A stretch of 29,207 bases of DNA from Bordetella parapertussis (GTDB lineage: Bacteria > Pseudomonadota > Gammaproteobacteria > Burkholderiales > SG8-41): NCBI GenBank assembly GCA_945870465.1, contig CAMBSS010000035.1:1-29207 (forward strand), in the 5' to 3' direction. This document shows, in pieces, positions 23,058 to 29,207 of this stretch (positions are counted from its first letter, which is position 1; every line of letters starts with the position of its first letter). A model generated the notes under the pieces. The model did not search any database. It was not told the origin of the DNA and saw nothing but the letters and a program-made list of their open reading frames with translations. The position numbers were made by a program, and so were the translations under genes.

Positions 23058-24029
23058 CTACGGGTCGATTTTCAGATTGATCGCTTTCACTACGCGTCCC
23101 CAACGCTCGGTTTCACTCTTGATGAATGCCGCGAAGTCCTCGACCGAATTGCCGCCCGGATCTACCCCCTGCGCGGCGAACGTTTCAATGGTGTCGCGCT
23201 GCTTCAGGACGGCGGCGATCTCTTCATTCAGCTTGACCACGATGGCCCGCGGCGTTTTCACCGGCGCGAACAAACCGTACCATGACCTGACTTCGTAACC
23301 GGGATAGCCGGACTCCGCGACTGTAGGCAATTCCGGAACGATCGGCGAGCGGCCCGGACTGGTGACCGCCAGCGCTCTCAGCTTGCCGGACTTGATATGC
23401 GGCAGCGTCGGCGCCATCGACATGATGCCCAGCTGAATTTGCCCGGAAACCAGATCGATCAGCACCAGTCCGTTTCCCTTGTACGGGATATGGGTCATCT
23501 GCACACCTGCGTCGAGTTTGAACAGTTCGGTGCCCAGATGATTGGGCCCGCCGTTTCCGGACGACCCATAGTTGAGCTCGCCGGGCCTGCGCTTCGCCAG
23601 CGCGACGAGTTCCGCTATGGACTTCACCGGCAGGGCCGAGGGAACCACCACGATATGCGGCTGCGAACCCAGCACCGTTATCGGCACGAAGTCACCTGGA
23701 CTGTACGGCAGCTTAGTAATGAACGGCAGGACCGCGATATTCGTCGCCGACGCCTGCAATAGTGTATAGCCGTCAGGGGCCGCCGACGCCACGGCCTGCG
23801 TTCCGGTAATGCCCGAGCCGCCCGTTCTGTTTTCAACGACGACGGATTTGCCGAGTGAATTGGTCAGCCGCTGCATCACGATTCGCGTGACGACATCCCC
23901 GCCGCCGCCGGCCGCGAAAGGAACGACAACACGGACCACTCTGCTCGGATAATCCTGGGATAGCGCCGAAGCGGCATACAAGACGCCGCCGAGAATAATG
24001 CTGACCCGTTTCCCGGCTTCGAAGTTCAT
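23058..24029 (-). CDS. Bug/TctC-type periplasmic solute-binding protein B9
   Basis: A 323-residue binding protein with an excellent ribosome binding site (AGGAGGAGC before ATG at 24029) and a signal peptide cleaved near ALSQ/DY (about 25). Loop 1 is PFAAGGGGD (37-45), where the usual Thr/Ser before Asp is Gly; loop 2 is HIPYKGNGLV, lacking the PA. It pairs with B1 of the first operon by shared LGSQPH, ESGYPGYEVRSWYGL and SETERWGRVVK blocks. It is the first gene of a two-gene unit with B8, divergent from P3, so the two are probably controlled from the palindrome-rich region 24030-24421. Confidence 0.93.
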   Translation of the reverse strand: MNFEAGKRVSIILGGVLYAASALSQDYPSRVVRVVVPFAAGGGGDVVTRIVMQRLTNSLGKSVVVENRTGGSGITGTQAVASAAPDGYTLLQASATNIAVLPFITKLPYSPGDFVPITVLGSQPHIVVVPSALPVKSIAELVALAKRRPGELNYGSSGNGGPNHLGTELFKLDAGVQMTHIPYKGNGLVLIDLVSGQIQLGIMSMAPTLPHIKSGKLRALAVTSPGRSPIVPELPTVAESGYPGYEVRSWYGLFAPVKTPRAIVVKLNEEIAAVLKQRDTIETFAAQGVDPGGNSVEDFAAFIKSETERWGRVVKAINLKIDP

Positions 24030-24220
24030 TGCTCCTCCTGTGGTCGTCGTGGATGCTCGCGCCGGGGTCTGACTACCTGGTTTGCGAGCTGCTGATTTCC
24101 CGGGACGACCGGATTATTTTTGGATAGCGAATTATCCGCAACCCGCCTGGAGCTGCGAATAATATTTACCGCCAGCGAAACTCACACGGTTTGCGCTTGG
24201 AGTCTACAAGCCAATTTCCA

Positions 24221-24237
24221 ATCCGACAATATCGGAT
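24221..24237. promoter_or_regulatory. Palindrome between divergent B9 and P3 (operator candidate)
   Basis: ATCCGA-caata-TCGGAT is an inverted repeat with perfect 6-bp arms, directly followed by the overlapping 10-bp palindrome CGGATATCCG (24233-24242). It lies 54 bp upstream of the P3 -35 hexamer, a place typical for an activator site acting on one or both divergent promoters. The binding protein is unknown. Confidence 0.5.
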
Positions 24238-24290
24238 ATCCGTGCCGCTCACGTCTTTTCGAAGGAAGAAGCGAAATCGCCATCATTTTA

Positions 24291-24319
24291 TTGACGAAAT
24301 ACGGCATGGTATTTATCAT
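24291..24319 (+). promoter_or_regulatory. Sigma70-type promoter of P3
   Basis: TTGACG (24291-24296), exactly 17 bp, then TATCAT (24314-24319). Five of six -35 bases and most -10 bases match consensus, in an AT-rich stretch. The predicted start point is near 24326, giving a leader of about 95 nt before P3. Confidence 0.7.
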
Positions 24320-24331
24320 GAAATAGAATTT

Positions 24332-24350
24332 TGTTCCGAATATTGGAACA
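24332..24350. promoter_or_regulatory. Operator candidate downstream of the P3 promoter
   Basis: TGTTCCGAATATTGGAACA has perfect 6-bp arms (TGTTCC/GGAACA) around an AT-rich centre. It starts about 6 nt after the predicted transcription start, the position of a repressor roadblock. The TTCC-n7-GGAA form recalls sites bound by IclR-family regulators, which often control catabolic genes; the identity of the regulator is inference. Confidence 0.6.
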
Positions 24351-24421
24351 ACAAAAATAAAACCGGCAAAGCCTCAGCATGCCGTCCCCAAATTCTTTTT
24401 TTGTCATCCAGAGAGATATCC

Positions 24422-25783
24422 ATGACGGATACGACCATCGCGCGCATCGCTGATTTCGCGACCACCCTGCAATTTTCAGACATACCCGCGCACGTTGCGC
24501 ATGACTGCAAGCGGCGCTTGATAGACAGCTTCGCCTGCGGCCTTGCCGCCTATCATGAGCTGCCTTGCGGCATTGCGCGCAGCGTTGCGCAGCGGGTTAA
24601 GGTGCCGGAAGGCGCGTATATCCTGGGTACCGCCGTCAGGACCTTGCCGGAACTCGCGGCCTTTGCGAACGGCGTGATGGTGCGTTACCTGGACGGCAAC
24701 GACGCATTTCCCGGCGGCGGCGGGCATCCCAGCGACATGATCTCCGCCTTGCTTGCCGCGGCGAACATCAAAAAGAGCAGCGGTAAGGATGTCATGACCG
24801 CCATGACCCTCGCCTACGAAGTTTTTTTCAATTTCCGCCAGGCCGCGTGCATGCGCGACCACGGCATGGACCATGTCTTCTACACGGCGGTCGGCAGCGC
24901 GGTCGGCGCTGCGCGCCTGATGTCTCTCGACCGCGAACAAATGACGAACGCGATCTCCCTGGGGATTACGCCCAATATCGCGCTGCACGCCACCAGACGC
25001 GGCCATCTTTCGATGTGGAAAGCATCTGCAGCCGGCAACGCGGCGCGCAACGGCATGTTCGCCGCCGTCCTCGCCAGCCAGGGCATGACCGGCCCCGATC
25101 ATGTGATCGAAGGCTCGCACGGATTGCGCGAGCTCGTGCCCGAATTCGACTATCCTCCGCTGCCCGGCCAGGGGCGGCCGTTCCGGCTGCCCGAAGCGCA
25201 GATGAAGTATTTCCTGTCGGAGTCACATTCGCATGCGCCCATCACTGCGGCGCTGGAGCTGCACCGCCAGGTCAAGGCGGAGGACATCAAGAACATCACG
25301 ATTTATACCTACTGGTTTGCCTGGAGCGAGATCGGCAGCGAACGGGAAAAATGGCGGCCCACCACGCGTGAGACCGCCGATCACAGCCTGCCCTACATCG
25401 TGTCCGCAGTGCTGCTGGACGGCCGCTTTGGCGACGAGATTTTCTCGGACGAGCGGATACAGGATGAACGGATCCACCAGCTTTCCGACAAGATCGAGAT
25501 CAAAGAGGACCCGGAGCTGTCCAAACAATTCCCGGACAAATATCCATGCCGCATGGAGATAACCACCAAAAGCGGCAAGACCCTGACCGCAAATGTCGAG
25601 CATCCGCGCGGTCATTACAAGAACCCGATGACGGACGAAGAAGTCAGCGAAAAATTCCGCATGCTCGCTGGCCGCGTGTTACCCAAAAAACAAGTCGAGC
25701 AGGCGCTTGCCTGGCTGTGGAAATTCGAAGAAGCGTCCGATCTCGATCCGTTCTTCGAAATGGTGAATATCGGCCGAAAATAA
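24422..25783 (+). CDS. MmgE/PrpD family protein P3 (2-methylcitrate dehydratase-like)
   Basis: A 453-residue protein from the ATG at 24422; the open frame extends 77 codons upstream into the promoter region, which is not conserved. Active-site positions: Asp91 in RYLDGND, His102 and Asp105 in GGHPSD, Lys200 in LSMWKA, Lys262 with Ser/His residues 267-271 in KYFLSESHSH, and an ADHSLPY block. It aligns position by position with P1 (HPSD and the Lys both at the same numbers), so P1 and P3 are paralogues with probably related substrates. It appears to be a single-gene transcription unit under its own regulated promoter. The true substrate is unknown. Confidence 0.89.
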   Translation: MTDTTIARIADFATTLQFSDIPAHVAHDCKRRLIDSFACGLAAYHELPCGIARSVAQRVKVPEGAYILGTAVRTLPELAAFANGVMVRYLDGNDAFPGGGGHPSDMISALLAAANIKKSSGKDVMTAMTLAYEVFFNFRQAACMRDHGMDHVFYTAVGSAVGAARLMSLDREQMTNAISLGITPNIALHATRRGHLSMWKASAAGNAARNGMFAAVLASQGMTGPDHVIEGSHGLRELVPEFDYPPLPGQGRPFRLPEAQMKYFLSESHSHAPITAALELHRQVKAEDIKNITIYTYWFAWSEIGSEREKWRPTTRETADHSLPYIVSAVLLDGRFGDEIFSDERIQDERIHQLSDKIEIKEDPELSKQFPDKYPCRMEITTKSGKTLTANVEHPRGHYKNPMTDEEVSEKFRMLAGRVLPKKQVEQALAWLWKFEEASDLDPFFEMVNIGRK

Positions 25784-25828
25784 CGGGAAGGGCGTGTCGG
25801 CCTGATACTTTCGTCGCGCCTTATTGTC

Positions 25829-25842
25829 GGGTCACAAGACCC
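25829..25842. terminator. Small hairpin between convergent P3 and B10
   Basis: GGGTC-acaa-GACCC is a perfect 5-bp stem in the 62-bp gap between two convergent genes. No T-run follows on either strand, so it is a weak, perhaps bidirectional, terminator candidate. Confidence 0.3.
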
Positions 25843-25845
25843 TGC

Positions 25846-26826
25846 TTACTCGATTTCGATCTTCTTCTCGCGCGCGACTTTGCGCCAGCGCGCGCTGTCA
25901 GCCCGCATGAATGCGCGCAGGGCGTCAGGCGGCGCATAGTCGACTTCGATGCCGATCGCCCGTCCGCGCTCGACGAATTCCGCGGAGCGTACGATTTCCT
26001 CAATCGCCTGGCGCAGCACCTCGCGCGTGCGCTCGGGCAGGCCGCGCGGCGCGTGTATGCTGACCCAGTTGCCGATCTCGAAGCCGGCCATGCCCTGCTC
26101 GATAAACGTCGGCGTGTCGGGCAGCAACTGCAGCCGCTTCTCGCTGCCGACTCCCAATACCTTGATCCTGCCTCCCGCCACATGCTGCGCGGCAGAAAAC
26201 GACGCGGCCAGCGTAAGATCGACCTGCCCTCCCAGCACTGCCGTGATCGCCGGCCCGCCGCCCTGAAACGGCACCACCAGAAATTGCGTGCCGGTCGCAG
26301 ATTCGAATGAGCCCAGAAACATATCCGCTATGCCGTAGCTGCCAACGGTGATTTTTCCCGGCTGCTGCTTGGCCAGGGCGATGGCGCCCTGGATATCGTT
26401 GGCGGGAAACGCCGTCTTCGCCGCGACGACAAAATACGTGCGCCCGACAAATGCGAGCGGCTCCAGGTCTTTTTCGACATCGTACGGCAATGTCTTATAG
26501 ATATTCGGATTGATGGTCAGCGGCTCGGAGGTCGTGAATTCCAGCGTGTAACCATCGGGCGCGGACTTGGCGACGAACTGGGTGCCGACTATCGCGTTGG
26601 CGCCGCCGCGGTTCTCGACCACCACGCCGACGCCCAGTTTCTTCGATAACCGGTCGCCAAAAATCCGCGCCGCCACGTCGGTCGTGGCACCCGCCGGCCA
26701 CGGCACCACCAGGCGAATCGCGCGTTCGGGAAATTCCGCCCACGTTTGCAGGGCAAATGTCGCCAGCAACATGGCCAGCAGCGCATTCAGGTGACGTCGA
26801 AGTCCCGCGCATCGTTGCATTTTCAT
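25846..26826 (-). CDS. Bug/TctC-type periplasmic solute-binding protein B10 (divergent ligand loops)
   Basis: A 326-residue exported protein; the ATG at 26826 follows AAGGAA by about 9 nt, and the signal peptide (MKMQRCAGLRRH plus hydrophobic 14-26) ends near TWA/EF. Overall fold and length are Bug-like, but loop 1 reads PWPAGATTD (42-50), breaking the otherwise constant GG pair, and loop 2 reads VVPFQGGGPA instead of HIPYKGxGPA. The mid-domain has TVGSYGIADMFLGSFE where others have NYxSSGxGxxxH. It is the most divergent of the eleven Bug proteins and probably binds a different class of ligand. It follows B11 by 72 bp. Confidence 0.9.
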   Translation of the reverse strand: MKMQRCAGLRRHLNALLAMLLATFALQTWAEFPERAIRLVVPWPAGATTDVAARIFGDRLSKKLGVGVVVENRGGANAIVGTQFVAKSAPDGYTLEFTTSEPLTINPNIYKTLPYDVEKDLEPLAFVGRTYFVVAAKTAFPANDIQGAIALAKQQPGKITVGSYGIADMFLGSFESATGTQFLVVPFQGGGPAITAVLGGQVDLTLAASFSAAQHVAGGRIKVLGVGSEKRLQLLPDTPTFIEQGMAGFEIGNWVSIHAPRGLPERTREVLRQAIEEIVRSAEFVERGRAIGIEVDYAPPDALRAFMRADSARWRKVAREKKIEIE

Positions 26827-26898
26827 TTTGAGGCGTTCCTTTGCATTCCAATTCATCAAGCTGCCGGTACGGCGGCACGGCGGTCCATTGCGCAACGC

Positions 26899-27921
26899 TC
26901 AATCCAGCTTGATGCCTGCCTGCTGGATGATTTTGGTCCACCGCGCGATTTCGTCACGCACGAAACGGCCGAACTCCGCCGGCGTGTCGCCGACCGGCTT
27001 GGCGCCCTCGTTGACCATGCGCTCGCGGATTTCCGGCACGGCAAGCGCCTTGGCGACCTCCGATCTCAGCTGGTCGACAATAGCGGGCGGCGTGCCCGCC
27101 GGAGCGAACAAGCCAAACCAGCCGATGACTTCGTAATCCCTGAAGCCGGATTCAATCACCGTCGGCACATTCGGCAGCATGGGCGAGCGCTCACGCGTCG
27201 ATACTGCGAGCGCCTTCAGGCGGCCGCTGCGGATAGTCGGCATCACCGTCTCTATGGTCGAAAACATCAACGCCGCTTCGCCGCCGATCACGGCGATGAC
27301 CGCGGGGGGCGAGCCTTTGTACGGCAGCTGCACCAGGTCCGTCTTCGTGACCTCGCCAAACAGCGCGCCCGCGAGGTGAATCGCGCTGCCCTGGCCTGCG
27401 GTGGAATAGCGCAGTTCGCCCGGTTTGCTTTTCGCAAGCTTGACGAGCTCCTGCACGTTTTTGACCGGCAGCGACGGATGGACGACGATCACGTGCGGCA
27501 CGCTCACGACCATGGTGACCGGCGCCAGATCCTTGATCGAATCGTAGCGCAGCTTCGGATAAAGCGCCGGATTGACGGAGAATGAAGAAGAAGTCATCAG
27601 GAACGTATAGCCATCGGCGGGCGCTTTCGCGACGTATTCCGTGCCTATGGTCGAGCCAGCGCCCGGCCGGTTATCGACGATGAACTGCTGCCCCTGCGTC
27701 TCGGACAATCGCTGCGAAAGCAGGCGCGCGAAAAAATCCGTGCCACCGCCCGCCGCGAAAGGCGTCACGATGCGCACCGGCTTCTCCGGCCATTTCTGCG
27801 CCCCCGCCTCGTTTATTCCAATGAGACCGGGCAACGCCACCGCAATTACCGCCAGCATACGGACGCGGACCATCCCGACCTGCCGAAGAACACGCCCTTG
27901 CGCGCAATTTACATTTTTCAC
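26899..27921 (-). CDS. Bug/TctC-type periplasmic solute-binding protein B11
   Basis: A binding protein of 340 residues from a GTG at 27921, which has GGGAGG 4 nt upstream; an ATG at 27933 lies inside that ribosome binding site and an ATG at 27873 would give the most typical signal peptide (MVRVRMLAVIAVAL, cleavage near AGAQ/KW). The start is therefore uncertain by up to 20 codons. Loop 1 is PFAAGGGTD, loop 2 QLPYKGSPPA, with Gln for His and Ser-Pro where a glycine is usual. It lies between the PhyH-like gene and B10, all in the same direction. Confidence 0.9.
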   Translation of the reverse strand: MKNVNCAQGRVLRQVGMVRVRMLAVIAVALPGLIGINEAGAQKWPEKPVRIVTPFAAGGGTDFFARLLSQRLSETQGQQFIVDNRPGAGSTIGTEYVAKAPADGYTFLMTSSSFSVNPALYPKLRYDSIKDLAPVTMVVSVPHVIVVHPSLPVKNVQELVKLAKSKPGELRYSTAGQGSAIHLAGALFGEVTKTDLVQLPYKGSPPAVIAVIGGEAALMFSTIETVMPTIRSGRLKALAVSTRERSPMLPNVPTVIESGFRDYEVIGWFGLFAPAGTPPAIVDQLRSEVAKALAVPEIRERMVNEGAKPVGDTPAEFGRFVRDEIARWTKIIQQAGIKLD

Positions 27922-28112
27922 TTTGCCTCCCATCTTGTTTAAGACGATCGCCCCGATTGACGCGAGTGGCGCGACCCTTCACTTCCGTTGGCGAATTCCG
28001 TGCCCGTCCCGGTTCGCGGCGCCACGCCGCCCCCGCCCTGCTTCATGCACCAGGATCAAGCCCGCTGGTTGCTTTGCGCGTCATGCCGGAGCACGCGCGG
28101 CAGCCGGTGTTG

Positions 28113-28991
28113 CTAGGCTGGCCGCACTTCCATGGCGGCGCCGCGATGCGCGAACGCCGCGTCGTGGCGCTTTTCCTGCTCGTAATAATTTTCGCGAAAG
28201 CGCTGATAGGTGTCGGCGTGCGCAGCGATGCCCGCGGGGGTGAGTTCGCCGGCCGGCGCGGACAGGTGATCGAAATAGCCAAAATTGTCGACGCCGCGCA
28301 CCAGCAGCGCCGACAAGCGCGATGCGCACGTCGGACGCACATGCGTGGGAATATAGCTGATGCCCAGACCAACGCGCCGGTGCGAGGCGAGGTTGGGCGC
28401 CGACCGGTGCAGGCACATGGTGTGATGCAATGACACCTCGCCGGCCTTCAACTCCATTGCCACTGCCCCGCTGTCGTCCACCGGTTCGACTATCACCTGG
28501 CCGGCGCCATTGATGCTGTTCGGCAGTCGCGCCGCGGAGTGATGGTACTGCCGCGGCGCGCCGTGCGCGGATACGACGTCCATGCACCCGGCCTCGCGGC
28601 TCGCATCGGACAGCGCGACCCACGCGGTAACGTGCTCAAGCGGGTCGAGGCCGAAATAAGTGGCGTCCTGATGCCACGCGGTGAAAGCCGGTGTGCCCGG
28701 GTCCTTGATGAAATAGGTGGCCCAGAACACCAGGATGTTAGGCCCCAGCACGTCCTCGACGATATCCAGAATGCGCGAATGGCGGACCAGCGCGTCGACG
28801 GCCGGGGAGTATACGTAAGCGCCACCGCGCCACTTCATTTCATTTTGCGGCAGGGGCGCGCCGAGACGGGACTCGATTCTTTGCAAATCCGCCAATCCGC
28901 TGGCCGCCTCCGCCGGCGTCAGCGCCGGCAGCGGAAACAGAAAGCCGTCGCGCCGATAATTTTCAACCTGTGTTTTGCCCAGAACCTTCAT
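28113..28991 (-). CDS. Phytanoyl-CoA dioxygenase (PhyH) family protein
   Basis: A 292-residue Fe(II)/2-oxoglutarate-dependent oxygenase of the PhyH family, from the ATG at 28991 (AGGGTG upstream). Iron ligands are visible: His107 and Asp109 in WHQDATYFGLDP, and the distal His195 in CLHRSAPN; Arg206 in HRRVGLG is the likely 2-oxoglutarate anchor. It should hydroxylate an unactivated carbon next to a carboxylate or CoA ester, with O2 as co-substrate. Its neighbours suggest an entry reaction for a branched or cyclic acid (inference). It is divergent from an SDR gene at 29087. 27922-28112, between it and B11, holds no visible signal. Confidence 0.9.
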   Translation of the reverse strand: MKVLGKTQVENYRRDGFLFPLPALTPAEAASGLADLQRIESRLGAPLPQNEMKWRGGAYVYSPAVDALVRHSRILDIVEDVLGPNILVFWATYFIKDPGTPAFTAWHQDATYFGLDPLEHVTAWVALSDASREAGCMDVVSAHGAPRQYHHSAARLPNSINGAGQVIVEPVDDSGAVAMELKAGEVSLHHTMCLHRSAPNLASHRRVGLGISYIPTHVRPTCASRLSALLVRGVDNFGYFDHLSAPAGELTPAGIAAHADTYQRFRENYYEQEKRHDAAFAHRGAAMEVRPA

Positions 28992-29013
28992 GGTTTCACC
29001 CTGCCCCGCCGAC

Positions 29014-29035
29014 ATCGTGACAAAAGAGTTACGAT
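29014..29035. promoter_or_regulatory. Imperfect palindrome in the PhyH/SDR divergent promoter region
   Basis: ATCGTGAC-aaaaga-GTTACGAT has 8-nt arms with one mismatch pair, just upstream of a TACAAT -10-like hexamer on the plus strand (29044-29049). The location, in a 95-bp gap between divergent genes, suits a shared operator. Confidence 0.4.
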
Positions 29036-29086
29036 ACCGCTTTTACAATGAAGAATCCATACGGATTGATGGAAAGAAAATTCACC

Positions 29087-29207
29087 ATGCAAAAACTCGC
29101 GAACAAAGCTGCGATCGTCACCGGGGCATCCAATCCCAAAGGCATCGGCAGCGCGATCGCACGCCGTCTTGCGGGCGAAGGAGCAAATCTGCTGCTCGTG
29201 GCGGAAG
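29087..29207 (+). CDS. SDR-family oxidoreductase, N-terminal fragment (cut by window edge)
   Basis: Forty codons are visible: MQKLANKAAIVTGASNPKGI and onward with ARRLAGEGANLLLV. The TGASNPKGIG cofactor loop (12-21) marks a classical SDR; the insertion of an N-P-K in the glycine-rich loop is common in 3-oxoacyl-ACP reductase-like members. The ATG at 29087 follows GGAAAG by about 10 nt; in-frame ATGs at 29048 and 29069 are possible, but would add residues before the usual SDR start. The catalytic part is beyond the window. Divergent from the PhyH-like gene. Confidence 0.82.
   Translation, partial: MQKLANKAAIVTGASNPKGIGSAIARRLAGEGANLLLVAE

Larger units (their letters stand above)
24030..24421. 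other. Divergent control region between B9 and P3
   Basis: A 392-bp non-coding region, clearly more AT-rich than its surroundings from 24100 to 24420. It contains a near-consensus promoter for P3, a palindrome immediately downstream of its start point and a second palindrome in the middle (listed separately). A weaker inverted repeat GGATA-n6-TATCC is at 24122-24137. For B9, TTGCGG and AATAAT separated by 17 bp on the minus strand around 24112-24140 could be a poor promoter. No small gene is convincing here. Confidence 0.7.

Overview
The window looks like chromosomal DNA from a GC-rich proteobacterium, most likely a betaproteobacterium of the Burkholderiales/Rhodocyclales type. The evidence is codon usage with G/C third positions, Shine-Dalgarno starts, and above all the very large number of Bug-type (TctC-like) periplasmic binding proteins, a family that is strongly expanded in those groups. 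No phage, plasmid, IS or CRISPR gene was seen. One tRNA-Val(CAC) lies at 21868-21942.

Layout. (1) 1-9528, minus strand: a nine-gene catabolic gene string, read from right to left: MmgE/PrpD (P1), two long ketopantoate-reductase-like enzymes (K3, K2), a Bug protein (B1), a third reductase (K1), a BadI/MenB-like crotonase, an AMP-forming acyl-CoA ligase, an enoyl-CoA hydratase and a cut-off SDR. Several junctions overlap (14 bp, 8 bp and an ATGA). (2) 9529-9996: a divergent control region. (3) 9997-15261, plus strand: four consecutive Bug genes (B2-B5) and a cytoplasmic CapA-like metallophosphatase. (4) 15383-21700, minus strand, read from right to left: MmgE/PrpD (P2), Bug B7, a carboxymuconolactone-decarboxylase-family protein, Bug B6, an SDR with an eroded active site, and a CaiB/BaiF CoA-transferase. 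(5) tRNA-Val. (6) 22043-24029, minus: Bug pair B9-B8, divergent from a third MmgE/PrpD (P3, plus) that has a good sigma70 promoter and a palindromic operator candidate. (7) 25846-28991, minus: PhyH-like dioxygenase, Bug B11, Bug B10. (8) A second SDR starts at 29087 and runs off the end.

How the genes may work together (inference): eleven secreted binding proteins would capture small carboxylates. CoA ligase and CoA-transferase would activate acids, and PrpD dehydratases, 2-oxo/2-hydroxy acid reductases, crotonases, a BadI-like ring hydrolase and SDRs would process them. No TctA/TctB membrane subunit and no transcription regulator is encoded here, so transport partners and regulators must be elsewhere.

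The most unusual non-coding signal is a set of five intergenic elements with one architecture: about three tandem copies of a 7-, 9- or 10-nt unit, a spacer, then about three inverted copies. They lie at 179-296, 1097-1192, 2941-3024, 16674-16852 and 17680-17836. In two elements built from different units, the same 27-28 nt mini-hairpin sits exactly between unit 1 and unit 2 of the left arm. A sixth, REP-like hairpin is at 20262-20310.
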